Shown here: positions 16,201 to 23,912 of the stretch, piece by piece
How positions within the stretch are numbered: the first letter of the stretch is position 1
How the letters are laid out: every line of letters starts with the position of its first letter
Source of the DNA: Lewinellaceae bacterium
GTDB taxonomy: Bacteria; Bacteroidota; Bacteroidia; Chitinophagales; Saprospiraceae
NCBI GenBank assembly: GCA_020636255.1
Contig: JACJYE010000011.1
Location: forward strand, 186,001-250,000
DNA: 64,000 nt
Reading direction: 5' to 3'
The notes under the pieces: model-generated
Database searches by the model: none
Told to the model about the DNA's origin: nothing
What the model saw: the letters and a program-made list of their open reading frames with translations, nothing else
Translations under genes and position numbers: made by a program

Positions 16201-18504
16201 GCATACAAGGAACGCCTGTCAGAAACACTGCTCCAGCAGGATAAGGACGGCCTTATGCAAGGCCTGTCCGGGCTTGGCGAAAAGATCAGGTCAGGAGAAT
16301 CCGCCGCCGAAATACGGAAGGTGTCCGATACGCTTCGGCCGTTTGCCCCCAACCTGATGGAGGTCTTTTCCACCCTGGCCATGAATATGGACGATGATGC
16401 GGATAAAGCACCGGTTGAGGACATGCTGGACCAGGTCAACTTCCTGGCACGCATGGAATTGCCTGCCGAAGCCTGCCGGGAGGTAGAACGCCTGCTCGAC
16501 TGGATCATCATCAACAAAGGGTGGGATGCTGTGCGCATACCGGTGGAAATTGACGTGTATGGAGAGCAGATCTGGCCCCGCATGGATAACAACCAGGAAG
16601 GCACCTGCCTGCTGGCCTTCTCCTCTCGGCAAGAGATCGAAAACGTTGTATTGAAGGACCCAACGACCGAGAAAGAGATCTGGAGTGGCGCCCTTCAACC
16701 GAACGATGTGCAATATAAGCGCTGGACATTCTTCCGCGAGGACGGTTTTTCCAGTGACATCCCCCTCGACCTGCCTTTGCTGTTATATGCCCGGGATACT
16801 TCCGGCGAACGGACGTATCCTACCGCTGTCAACGTGCTTGTCGGTTCCGGGGAGCCTATATGGCCTACTTACCCAACAGGCGCACTCTCGCCCGAAGACG
16901 TACATGGCGCCGAGCTGTATGGCCGGGCTTACCTCATAAGCCGGATCATTCGCAGCCTGGGGCGGCACAGGGCACAGTCCACCTTTTTTCTGCAGGGGCC
17001 GCGCCAGATGGGCAAAACGTCACTGCTGAATTTTGCCATAAACCAGGCGCCGGCGCACGTCCTGCCGGTATATGTGAACCTGGAAAAGCAATGGTCCAGT
17101 AAAGAACCGGGCAATATCTGGAACTACCTGGTCAATCGCGTACAGGAAGAGAGCAGCGGTAAGGCCGTTTCTCCTGCCGTTTCCGGCAACGACGAGGCCA
17201 GCCTTATAAACATGGTGGCCGAAACCTGTGAACGACAGCAGAAAGACTACGTCCTTTTCCTCATCGACGAACTTCATTTCCTGTTCGAAAAGTGCGATAA
17301 CCCCAGCAATGTACTGGCCTCTTTCCGGGATTTTTTAAACATACGCGACAACCGCATTGCCCTGCTCCTGTCGGACCGCTACACCCGCGACGAACTCGAA
17401 AAGCGCTGCCCCAGCGAATACTGGGCGCAGCTTACACTGCTGGAGGTCGGGCCCCTCGATGCCGAAAGTACCAGCAGGGCGATCGAATACCCCACCCGTG
17501 GCACGGATATCACCTTCCTGCCGAAAACGATACAGCAGCTATTCCACCTTACCGGTGGTTATCCCTATCATTTGCAGCGGGCTGCTCAGTACATCCTCGA
17601 TAATATGTATTCGGGGCCCTGGCTGACGGCTTTGCCCGAGGATGTCGAAGAGATCATTACGCATTTTCTGGAGCAGGACCTGCTTTTCCAAAGCGGCCTG
17701 TGCCGCCCCGACCGGATCGACGATGAACTGGCGGAAGCTATTGCAGCGCTGCTGGAATGGATCGACCTGCAGGAATTGCTGCCTGTTCTTGCCGACAGCG
17801 ACTCAGAATGGGGTAAATCCCTGATGCGGTGGAACCCCACCGCAGGCTCTTTCCTGGCCCACATGCGCAACCCCGAGCGCATTATTACCCGGCTCAGAAA
17901 TATCGGCGTCATGAAAGAACGAGAGGATGCCTTCTTTTCCCCTTTGCTGCAGATGTGGCTGCAAAAGATGCGCCGCCAGAGCCGTGGCCTGCGCGGTGAC
18001 AAGGATACGGCCCAATGGCAGTTCATTTCCGAAAGCGATGGAGGCAACCTGTCCGGGCGGGATTGGCAAAGGCTGGATTCGGAATTGATCAAAAGGGCAG
18101 CTTATAAAGGGAAACCACCCCTCAAAGAAAAGAACACCCACATCGACGACTGGGAAACCATGACCCGGAAAGTGAGCAGTGAGGCCGATTTCCGGATGTT
18201 TGTCGATGCGGCTTTCAGGCTTATCGTTGATAAGCGCGAAGAACGGTCCTCTATTCAGAAATACCCCTGGCTGTTCCTGGCTTACCACCGATTGCGGCTG
18301 GTGCGCAACTACATCGCTCACGAGAGCGAAACCCGCAGCGCCCTGAACGCCTGGAACGAGACCTGCCGGCGGGCCCTGGGCGGCAACAGGTCGGCATATA
18401 TGCCGGCTACGCCTGACGAGTGGCAGGCCCTTCAGCTTACTATGCTGCGTAGCCTTTACGCCGGAATGAACAATGCACTGGAAATTGCCAGCAAAGCGGA
18501 ATGA
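13270..18504 (+). CDS. Giant TPR / STAND-like P-loop NTPase with HEPN-like C-terminus
   Basis: 1744 residues, no signal peptide. About 1-1090 is helical TPR-like solenoid (e.g. YNRALDHLLRLQSAHPGAW, ARSILQQAENLRPLDTISRINLAHIYL). About 1095-1205 looks beta-rich. The NTPase domain (about 1215-1500) has Walker A GPRQMGKTS (1243-1251), Walker B LFLIDELHF with D1333-E1334, a sensor-like ALLLSDR and an ORC/STAND-type winged-helix tail. Near the C-terminus LVRNYIAHES gives R1679-N-Y-I-A-H1684, the Rx4H pattern of HEPN domains (many are RNases) within a helical segment (about 1600-1744). A patatin gene follows after 30 bp. I infer a ligand-sensing NTPase controlling that phospholipase and perhaps its own nuclease. 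Confidence 0.85.
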   Translation: MNAFDGENAQRTLQARAADIIEVLFVPEGLIKKKRPQEIGDAAWAQFEAAYALYVQNKYEESLKAFAALALNEEWKQWPVFAMGNVANIAIALERYEYALKLLSQLHSFQPLTEKLLWNFAYTHYRLKNLGEALNLLQQWAKSVNPNAKAIRNGAGEMVIACLSALLGKEQTALEFLKSAAGRNPALLQEHLALQAAPAQHIPQPAAEQKTVLSEAAEIPAEIRESIIQMLAPKRPERSPALSQFLTAVEMEQYSLALESIADGEYNRALDHLLRLQSAHPGAWLLDIAVAGARIFNGEYEVARDLLMGAVQAGHKISGSAWWNLASAQSRLGDFEGALFALTSCAETEYRSSPQLWKALKALGGNGEPAETDTVQEESSVPKKISHPLLYDLPEDMNSQRIEILNRILRPKKMPKAFKPDLGRLSQRDKQHVAIILDAAYRATSSEASKILQSILHQYPDLYTLKAHLAGHLIQDGNYQQARSILQQAENLRPLDTISRINLAHIYLTTKRMDRVVQVLEVGSDSIKEYTYWLALALARELSGKGDAPVAAARARALAKSGPSEKTVIEVLKMSNIQIAAEAFLENPSLAAAQEALSGLEEGDIEKVRQILEDSGEFTAERIPEINRKVMEPLFLVNPGGGPRWKEDVISRFNAGLRAYEDGKFTEAANNFYTLYRNTHLYSIAVNASAAYLKDGNLSKAKKTAQLALKDIRDKRKMQSWTWRLAYNWALAHLETKDVQGAVKTIQYYRNYGRDKSRSLTGLLAAICLDNPGLDGLNEKLATSLDDLKGLVYKPSDDLILALAWAQLNLPNPNIHDVKQALRELAQPDTKELQPAAEVKSMLQVRTAFESLTAAGEINKAVNYMETIVETRNRERQSKIALDLSNHEVGQSIGLEFIARICLVQALHLLNDRVGAIEELAEIETLLRDNDQFLAPGFLVQNWKELALTAEKIGLLNAAFKYVESGLVIEPENSDLLAYKERLSETLLQQDKDGLMQGLSGLGEKIRSGESAAEIRKVSDTLRPFAPNLMEVFSTLAMNMDDDADKAPVEDMLDQVNFLARMELPAEACREVERLLDWIIINKGWDAVRIPVEIDVYGEQIWPRMDNNQEGTCLLAFSSRQEIENVVLKDPTTEKEIWSGALQPNDVQYKRWTFFREDGFSSDIPLDLPLLLYARDTSGERTYPTAVNVLVGSGEPIWPTYPTGALSPEDVHGAELYGRAYLISRIIRSLGRHRAQSTFFLQGPRQMGKTSLLNFAINQAPAHVLPVYVNLEKQWSSKEPGNIWNYLVNRVQEESSGKAVSPAVSGNDEASLINMVAETCERQQKDYVLFLIDELHFLFEKCDNPSNVLASFRDFLNIRDNRIALLLSDRYTRDELEKRCPSEYWAQLTLLEVGPLDAESTSRAIEYPTRGTDITFLPKTIQQLFHLTGGYPYHLQRAAQYILDNMYSGPWLTALPEDVEEIITHFLEQDLLFQSGLCRPDRIDDELAEAIAALLEWIDLQELLPVLADSDSEWGKSLMRWNPTAGSFLAHMRNPERIITRLRNIGVMKEREDAFFSPLLQMWLQKMRRQSRGLRGDKDTAQWQFISESDGGNLSGRDWQRLDSELIKRAAYKGKPPLKEKNTHIDDWETMTRKVSSEADFRMFVDAAFRLIVDKREERSSIQKYPWLFLAYHRLRLVRNYIAHESETRSALNAWNETCRRALGGNRSAYMPATPDEWQALQLTMLRSLYAGMNNALEIASKAE

Positions 18505-18534
18505 CTTTCAGGCTGAAACCTGGCTTTAAACAAT

Positions 18535-19548
18535 ATGCTCATGAAAGAATTTAAGATACTGGCCATCGACGGCGGCGGTATAAAGGGATTATATTCGGCA
18601 ACCATACTCCGGCTGCTGGAGGAAAAGTTACAGCAGGAGCATGGGCCCGAAACGCGGGTCGTCGATTATTTCGACCTCATTTGTGGTACTTCCACAGGTG
18701 GGCTTATCGCTCTGGGGCTGTCATTGAGGGTGCCTATGGCCACGATCTGTAGTTTTTACGAAGACGAAGGCCCTGGCATTTTCCCTAACCCCGATAGTAA
18801 GGCCGCTTTTTTGAGGCAAACCCTGCTGAGCGGCAAGTATTCGGATGGCCCGTTGAAAGCGGCGCTGCAAAAGATCTTTGGTGATAAAAAGCTCGGGGAA
18901 AGCCATTGCCTGTTGTGTATCCCTTCTTTCGATTTTACCAACGGCACCTATGCGGTTTTTAGGTACGACCATTCGGAAGGCAACCTGAACCGCCATAATA
19001 AGATCCCCTACATCGATATCGCACTGGCAACATCGGCCGCTCCTACTTATTTCCCTCTGGCTCAGATCGGGGAAGAGAACAATACACAATATGTCGACGG
19101 CGGGGTATGGGCCAACAACCCGGCACTGGTCGGGCTTATCGAGGCGATGCGGTATTTTGTCGGGGAAGGAAAGGCTTTCCAGAAGCTGAGAATACTGTCC
19201 GTCGCCAGCCTGAACATCGGGATGAAAAAGGAACCTCTTGCCCGGCGCGAGCGCTCCTTCCGGCATTGGGTAAAAGACCTGTTCGAACTGGGCCTGATCG
19301 GGCAAAGCGAATTCTGCGATTATTTCCTCCACACCCTGACTCAGAATTCGGGCTTCCCGCTGGATTACACGCGCATCCCCAGCCATGTCATCAGCGGCGA
19401 GCATGCCAGTTATATCTCATTGGACAATGCGGGAGAGAAATCGCTGGCCCTTATGAAACAGCTGGGCACAGATATGGCGTACAAATACGGCGCAAAACCG
19501 GAAGTACAGGCTTTTTTCCAGCACCCTAAACTTTATCGCACCCGGTAA
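18535..19548 (+). CDS. Patatin-like phospholipase (CapV-like)
   Basis: 337 residues (335 from the second ATG, 18541). All patatin elements are present: oxyanion loop DGGGIKGL (12-19), nucleophile elbow GTSTG with S53, and the dyad Asp in DGG (188-190). The short cytosolic form with ILAIDGGGIKG at the very N-terminus resembles CapV, the cyclic-dinucleotide-activated phospholipase of CBASS, and eukaryotic iPLA2-type patatins. It should hydrolyse membrane phospholipids when activated. No cyclic nucleotide synthase lies nearby; the only partner is the NTPase gene 30 bp upstream. Its stop is 16 bp from the convergent atpG stop with no terminator between. Confidence 0.92.
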   Translation: MLMKEFKILAIDGGGIKGLYSATILRLLEEKLQQEHGPETRVVDYFDLICGTSTGGLIALGLSLRVPMATICSFYEDEGPGIFPNPDSKAAFLRQTLLSGKYSDGPLKAALQKIFGDKKLGESHCLLCIPSFDFTNGTYAVFRYDHSEGNLNRHNKIPYIDIALATSAAPTYFPLAQIGEENNTQYVDGGVWANNPALVGLIEAMRYFVGEGKAFQKLRILSVASLNIGMKKEPLARRERSFRHWVKDLFELGLIGQSEFCDYFLHTLTQNSGFPLDYTRIPSHVISGEHASYISLDNAGEKSLALMKQLGTDMAYKYGAKPEVQAFFQHPKLYRTR

Positions 19549-19564
19549 GCCGGGCCAGTGGCCA

Positions 19565-20452
19565 TCATTTGCCTTTCCGCAGCGCTTCGAACCCTGCGAT
19601 CAGGTCGAACAGCTCTTCGTCGATGGCGTCCTGCCGGAGCCTGTGGTACGATTGCGTGAGGCCTTCCAGCAATTCTCCTATGTTTTTCTCTGCGCGCTGC
19701 ATGGCTGCCAGCCGGCTGGCATTTTCGCTGGCCAGCGATTCGGCGCAGGCCCGGAACAGGGCTGAGAACAGGTATTCATGGACGAGCGCCAGCAAGGCCT
19801 TTTCTACGCTGCCGATGGCCTGGGGCAGGTTTTTTGTAGGCCATTTTTGCATTTCCAGGCTTTGCCGCCACTTTTCATCCAGCGGCAGCAGCAGCTCGCT
19901 TACCGGCTCGTATGCCGCACCGGCTGTAGGGCGGTGGTGGAAGAGGTAAAGGGTTTCGGCGGCCCCATCACCTGCCTGTGCTTCGGCATCAACAAGGATC
20001 TGTCCGACCAATGGTGTAATGGCCCTTACGGAATTCGGCACCGGGTAGAGCCGGGTAGCCGGCAACCCGACATCTGCCAGCTGGCTATGGATGCGTTCTC
20101 CTACCGCATAAATGCGCTTTTTACCTGGCAGCGCCTTCAGCGTTTTTTGCACAAAATCGGCGAGCACATCATTGAACTGCCCAACCAGTCCCTGGTCGGA
20201 TCCGAAGACGACGGCGCCCAGCGTGCCGCTTTGCACCCGCCCGCTGCCGTTGGGAAAACCGATGGCCCCTGCCTGCCGGAAACAGACGTAGAGCCCCAGT
20301 TCCACCGCCCGGTAATAGTCGGTGAGCGATGCCGTTGCGCGTTCGTACTGGCCGATGCTGGAGGCGGCCAGCGCCTTCATCGTGCGCACGACAGATTCGA
20401 GCGCGCCGGCGCCTTCAATTTTTTTGCGCAGACTGTCATAAGATTCGCTCAT
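19565..20452 (-). CDS. atpG: N-ATPase gamma subunit
   Basis: 295 residues, central shaft of the rotary ATPase. The N-terminal helix contains SLRKKIEGAGALESVVRTMKALAASSI, the middle Rossmann-like part has VVFGSDQGLVGQFND, and the C-terminal helix pairs with the N-terminal one (EKNIGELLEGLTQSYHRLRQDAIDEELFDLIAGFEAL). It is more divergent than F-type gamma, as usual for N-ATPases. ATG 20452 overlaps the atpA stop by 4 bp. Last gene of the operon. Confidence 0.9.
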   Translation of the reverse strand: MSESYDSLRKKIEGAGALESVVRTMKALAASSIGQYERATASLTDYYRAVELGLYVCFRQAGAIGFPNGSGRVQSGTLGAVVFGSDQGLVGQFNDVLADFVQKTLKALPGKKRIYAVGERIHSQLADVGLPATRLYPVPNSVRAITPLVGQILVDAEAQAGDGAAETLYLFHHRPTAGAAYEPVSELLLPLDEKWRQSLEMQKWPTKNLPQAIGSVEKALLALVHEYLFSALFRACAESLASENASRLAAMQRAEKNIGELLEGLTQSYHRLRQDAIDEELFDLIAGFEALRKGK

Positions 20453-21990
20453 GATCCATTGCTGTTGCGTAAATGCACCAGTGCCCTTTCCGCTGTTTCC
20501 AGGATCGTTTTCCGGCTTTGTTCTTCAAACGGTTCGGTGGAGGCCAGGCTTCGGCGGAGTGCTTCCGGCAAGGTATCGGCTGCGTCGAACAGGGCCCGTT
20601 CCGCTTCCCGCATCTTGTCGAGCGGGATGCTGTCGAGCAGGCCGCCGGTAAGGGCCAGCAGCACGATGATCTGTTTGTGGGCCGGTATAGGTTCCCCTTC
20701 AGGTTGTTTGAGGCAGGCGCGAATGCGGCGGCCGTGGTCTATGGCCTGCCGGGTGTGGGTGTCGAGCCGGGTGCCGAACCGGGCAAAAGACTCCAGCTCT
20801 TCAAATTGTGAATAGGCCAGCTTGAGGTCGCCGGCCACCGCCCGGTATGCTGCCCGCTGCGCCTTGCCGCCAACCCTGGAAACGGACTTGCCGACGTCGA
20901 TGGCAGGCAGCACGCCCAGCTCGAACAATTTTGGTGAGAGGTAGGCCTGCCCGTCGGTGATCGAGATGAGGTTGGTGGGGATGTAGGCGGAGATGTTCTG
21001 CGCTTCCGTTTCGATGATGGGCAGGGCGGTCAGCGAGCCTCCACCCAGTTCCGGGCGTAGCGTAGTGGCCCTTTCCAGCAGGCGCGAATGGATGTAAAAG
21101 ATGTCGCCGGGGAAAGCTTCACGGCCAGGGGGGCGGCGCAGCAGCAGCGAAAGCTCGCGGTAGGCGCGGGCGTGATGTGTGAGGTCGTCGTATACGATGA
21201 GCACATCCCTGCCCGACTCCATCAGGAACTCGGCGACGCTGGTTGCGGCGTAGGGTGCGATATAGGCCAGCCCAGGTGGGTCGTTGCCTTCCGTAACGAT
21301 GACGATCGTATATTCCATGGCCCCTTTTTCCTCCAGCAGGGCGGCCACTTTGGCCACGGAAGATGCTCTTTGGCCGATGGCGCAATAGACGCATATCACA
21401 TCTTCCCCTTTCTGGTTGAGAATGGCATCCAGCGCGATGGCCGTTTTGCCGGTCTGGCGGTCGCCGAGTATCAGCTCACGCTGCCCACGCCCGATCGGGA
21501 TAAGGGCATCGATGGCCTTGATCCCGGTTTGAAGCGGCACGCTTACGGGCTGCCGGTCCATGATGTGGGGTGCGGGGCGCTCGATGGGCAGGCGCCGGGT
21601 AAAAGCGATAGGGCCTTTGCCGTCGAGCGGCAGGCCAAGCGGGGTCAAAACGCGGCCAATGAGGCCTTCTCCCACCGGCACGTCCATCACCCTGCCGGTG
21701 CGCAGCACCTCGTCGCCGGCATTGAGGTTCCAGTAATTGCCCAGCAGCACTACGCCTGTTTCCTCTTCGTCGATGTTAAAAGCGATGCCCTGCAGGCCGC
21801 CGGGAAATTGTACGAGTTCTTCATACCCTACTCCCGGCAGGCCCGACACCTTGGCGATGCCGTTGGAGACGTTGATCACGGTCCCCACTTCGCGCAGGGC
21901 CAGTTGTGGGGTGTGTGACTCACGCCCCTCCTGCATAGCTGCGAAGGCCGTATCGAGGGCAGCTTTGAGGCCGTCAGTCGTTCTTTCCAT
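20449..21990 (-). CDS. atpA: N-ATPase alpha subunit
   Basis: 513 residues. Typical alpha features: KVSGLPGVGYEELVQFPGG in the N-terminal barrel, Walker A GDRQTGKTAIALD, VIVTEGNDPPGLAYIAPYAATSVAEFLM, the ALPIIETEAQNISAYIPTNLISITDGQ loop with the catalytic-site region, and KSVSRVGGKAQ. It forms the hexamer with beta. The start overlaps the end of atpF by 17 bp, and the end overlaps atpG. Eighth gene of the atpDCQRBEFAG order. Confidence 0.95.
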   Translation of the reverse strand: MERTTDGLKAALDTAFAAMQEGRESHTPQLALREVGTVINVSNGIAKVSGLPGVGYEELVQFPGGLQGIAFNIDEEETGVVLLGNYWNLNAGDEVLRTGRVMDVPVGEGLIGRVLTPLGLPLDGKGPIAFTRRLPIERPAPHIMDRQPVSVPLQTGIKAIDALIPIGRGQRELILGDRQTGKTAIALDAILNQKGEDVICVYCAIGQRASSVAKVAALLEEKGAMEYTIVIVTEGNDPPGLAYIAPYAATSVAEFLMESGRDVLIVYDDLTHHARAYRELSLLLRRPPGREAFPGDIFYIHSRLLERATTLRPELGGGSLTALPIIETEAQNISAYIPTNLISITDGQAYLSPKLFELGVLPAIDVGKSVSRVGGKAQRAAYRAVAGDLKLAYSQFEELESFARFGTRLDTHTRQAIDHGRRIRACLKQPEGEPIPAHKQIIVLLALTGGLLDSIPLDKMREAERALFDAADTLPEALRRSLASTEPFEEQSRKTILETAERALVHLRNSNGS

Positions 21991-22786
21991 GAGCTTCTGG
22001 TTTCAGGCTATCCTCCGGAAGGGGCTTATCGTTATTGGACAGAATTTCTGAAATATTTTTCTCCAGGGCGCCCAGGTAGTCGTCGATGCTCCAGGCAATT
22101 TTATAGCCGTTCATACTGAATTCGATACCTCCTGACAGCTCGGGGCGCAGCTCGAACTGTGCGTGTACCGGTGCGCCAAAGATGTCCTTCAGGGCCTTTT
22201 CAATGGCCTCTTTTTGAGCCGCTGGCAGGTTGAATGCGCTGCGCACAACTGCCGGCCGGCCATTGGGCTTAAACGCTGAAGCCAGGCGTTCTTTTTCCTC
22301 TCCTTCCAATTCACTGAGCCTTCTGATGAAAGCGCGTGCCATCTGTTCTTCGAGGCTTGTATCGGCCAGGCTGGCCAGTGCCTGGCGTGCTATGGCGAGG
22401 ACTTCCTGCCGGGCTTTTTCCGAGATATCGCGGCTGAGCCCTTCCTGTTCTTCACGCAGCGAGGCCTGCAGGCGGCTCCGCAGGTTGTTGTATTCCTGGC
22501 GCGCTGTTTCCAGCAGGCGGCGGCCTTCGGCCCGGGCCTCTTCGCTGGCCTTGCCGATCAGGGCTGCCCGCTCCTGGTTGAGGGCTTCGCTCTTTTGCCG
22601 GAATTCGCTGCGCACCTTTTCAGCCTCCGCACTGCGCTCCGCTGCTTCGCGGGCCTGCGCTGCTATCCGCTCTTCCCGCTGCGCTATGGCGTTCAGGATG
22701 GGGTGGTAGAGAAAGCGTTTCAGCAACCAGACCAGGATCAGAAAGTTGATAACCTGAGCGACAAAGGTGAACCAATCGATTAGCAT
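21974..22786 (-). CDS. atpF: N-ATPase b subunit with delta-like C-terminal extension
   Basis: 270 residues, much longer than an ordinary b subunit (about 160). One N-terminal membrane helix (about 8-28, VAQVINFLILVWLLKRFLYHPIL), a long Ala/Glu/Arg-rich coiled coil (about 30-150), then a C-terminal globular part (about 190-250) with LSGGIEFSMNGYKIAWSIDDYL, resembling the end of delta/OSCP subunits. The operon has no separate atpH; known N-ATPases likewise lack a delta gene and use a long b subunit. Start is 6 bp after the atpE stop. Confidence 0.9.
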   Translation of the reverse strand: MLIDWFTFVAQVINFLILVWLLKRFLYHPILNAIAQREERIAAQAREAAERSAEAEKVRSEFRQKSEALNQERAALIGKASEEARAEGRRLLETARQEYNNLRSRLQASLREEQEGLSRDISEKARQEVLAIARQALASLADTSLEEQMARAFIRRLSELEGEEKERLASAFKPNGRPAVVRSAFNLPAAQKEAIEKALKDIFGAPVHAQFELRPELSGGIEFSMNGYKIAWSIDDYLGALEKNISEILSNNDKPLPEDSLKPEAHGKND

Positions 22787-22792
22787 AGAGGA

Positions 22793-23062
22793 TTATTTGA
22801 CGATAAAATGGTTCCAGAACGGGTTGGCAAAGACCAGGATCATAGAGACCACAAAGGCATAAATGGCCATGGATTCGATCATGGCCAGCCCCACGAATAA
22901 GGTGCGCGTAATGGTCGGCGAGGCATCGGGTTGCTGCGCCAGCGAATTGAGCGCCGAGGAAACGGCCTTTCCTTCGCCTAGTGCCGGCGCGATACAGCCC
23001 ACGCTCGTCGTCAGGCCGGCAGTAATGATCGAAGCCACTGCAATCAAAGTTGTGGTATCCAT
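22793..23062 (-). CDS. atpE: N-ATPase c subunit (rotor ring)
   Basis: 89 residues, two membrane helices. Helix 1 has a Gly-rich stretch ending APALGEGKA with E30; helix 2 carries the ion-binding carboxylate in AMIESMAIY (E63, S64, Y68). E30 replaces the Gln of classical Na+ c-rings (GQG), giving two acidic residues per site as in other N-ATPases. ES and Tyr favour Na+ coordination, but position 65 is Met where Na+ enzymes often have Thr, so H+ versus Na+ cannot be settled here. The ATG is preceded by an A-rich leader and a 4-unit hairpin array. Confidence 0.95.
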   Translation of the reverse strand: MDTTTLIAVASIITAGLTTSVGCIAPALGEGKAVSSALNSLAQQPDASPTITRTLFVGLAMIESMAIYAFVVSMILVFANPFWNHFIVK

Positions 23063-23100
23063 TTTTTTAGTTTTGTTTTTAGCAATCTGTTCTTTTCACC

Positions 23101-23232
23101 AGGAAAACGGGCCAGAGGCCCGTGTGCCGTACCAGGAAAACGGGCCAGAGGCCCGTGTGCCGTACCAGGAAAACGGGCCTCTGGCCCGTGTACCATACCG
23201 GGAAAACGGGCCAGAGGCCCGTGTGCCAATCA
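23101..23232. repeat. Four exact 33-bp hairpin repeats between atpB and atpE
   Basis: Units 23101-23133, 23134-23166, 23167-23199 and 23200-23232. Units 1 and 2 are identical. Each contains the palindrome ACGGGCC-AGA-GGCCCGT; in unit 3 the 3-base loop is inverted (TCT). In the operon's mRNA (minus strand) each hairpin is followed by TTTTCC, so they look like weak terminators. The array starts 8 nt after the atpB stop and ends 38 nt before atpE. The longest gap in the operon is therefore filled by hairpins. Confidence 0.9.
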
Positions 23233-23240
23233 GCTGCATG

Positions 23241-23912
23241 TCACGCCACCTCTCCCCTTGCTGCCGCTGCGATGTACACCGTGGCCAGGATGCTGAAGAT
23301 ATAAGCCTGCACCATGCCCGTGAGCAGGCCCAAAGCACTCATGAGGATCGGGAAGATCACTGGGGCGATGGCCAGAAGAATGGCCAGTATCATCGCTCCG
23401 CTCATCATGTTGCCGAAAAGGCGTATGGCCAGGGCCAGGGTGCGCGACAGCTCGCTGATGATGTTAAAGGGCAGCATGATGAACACGGGCTCCAGGTACG
23501 ATTTCAGGTACCGCCACAAGCCGCGTTCTTTGATGCCGTAAAGCGGAACGGCCACGAAAACGCAGACGGCAAATGCCGCCGTCGTCGACAGCGAACCCGT
23601 CGGTGGTTCGTACAGGGGGAAGATGGTGAAGAGGTTGGCCGTGGCGAGCAGCAGGAACAGCGTACCCAGAAAGGGCAAATACCGTTCCGCCTGCTTCAGG
23701 CCCACTTCTTCGATCTGTGCTTTGATGCCCAGTACGATAATCTCCAGCACGCTTTGCCAGTGCGAGATGCGCATCTCCCTGGAAAGCCGCCGGGTGATGA
23801 GCCACGAGCCTAATGACAGGAACAGCATCAGCAGCCACGTCATAGCGATGGTGGCGTTCAGCTTGAAAAAGCCATGCTGCCAGTAGACGAGTTCATCGGG
23901 GCTGATCCTCAT
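23241..23912 (-). CDS. atpB: N-ATPase a subunit
   Basis: 223 residues with about five or six membrane helices, the stator half-channel subunit. The essential Arg lies in ELSRTLALAIRLFGNMMSG, with LLTGMVQAYIFSILATVYIAAA in the final helix, the usual signature of the a subunit. It is shorter than F-type a subunits, as in other N-ATPases. ATG 23912 overlaps atpR by 20 bp. Confidence 0.94.
   Translation of the reverse strand: MRISPDELVYWQHGFFKLNATIAMTWLLMLFLSLGSWLITRRLSREMRISHWQSVLEIIVLGIKAQIEEVGLKQAERYLPFLGTLFLLLATANLFTIFPLYEPPTGSLSTTAAFAVCVFVAVPLYGIKERGLWRYLKSYLEPVFIMLPFNIISELSRTLALAIRLFGNMMSGAMILAILLAIAPVIFPILMSALGLLTGMVQAYIFSILATVYIAAAARGEVA

Noticed and set aside
18535..19548. CBASS operon based on the CapV-like patatin
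   Set aside because: No CD-NTase, Cap2/Cap3 or HORMA/TRIP13 gene is adjacent; the only linked gene is the TPR-NTPase.
23044..23229. Minus frame of repeated Gly-Pro-x-Ala-Arg-Phe-Pro-Gly units
   Set aside because: It is only the 33-bp hairpin repeat translated; 33 is a multiple of 3, so all frames stay open.
23101..23232. Possible CRISPR array
   Set aside because: The units are directly adjacent with no unique spacers, and no cas genes are near. The same holds for 57425-57600.
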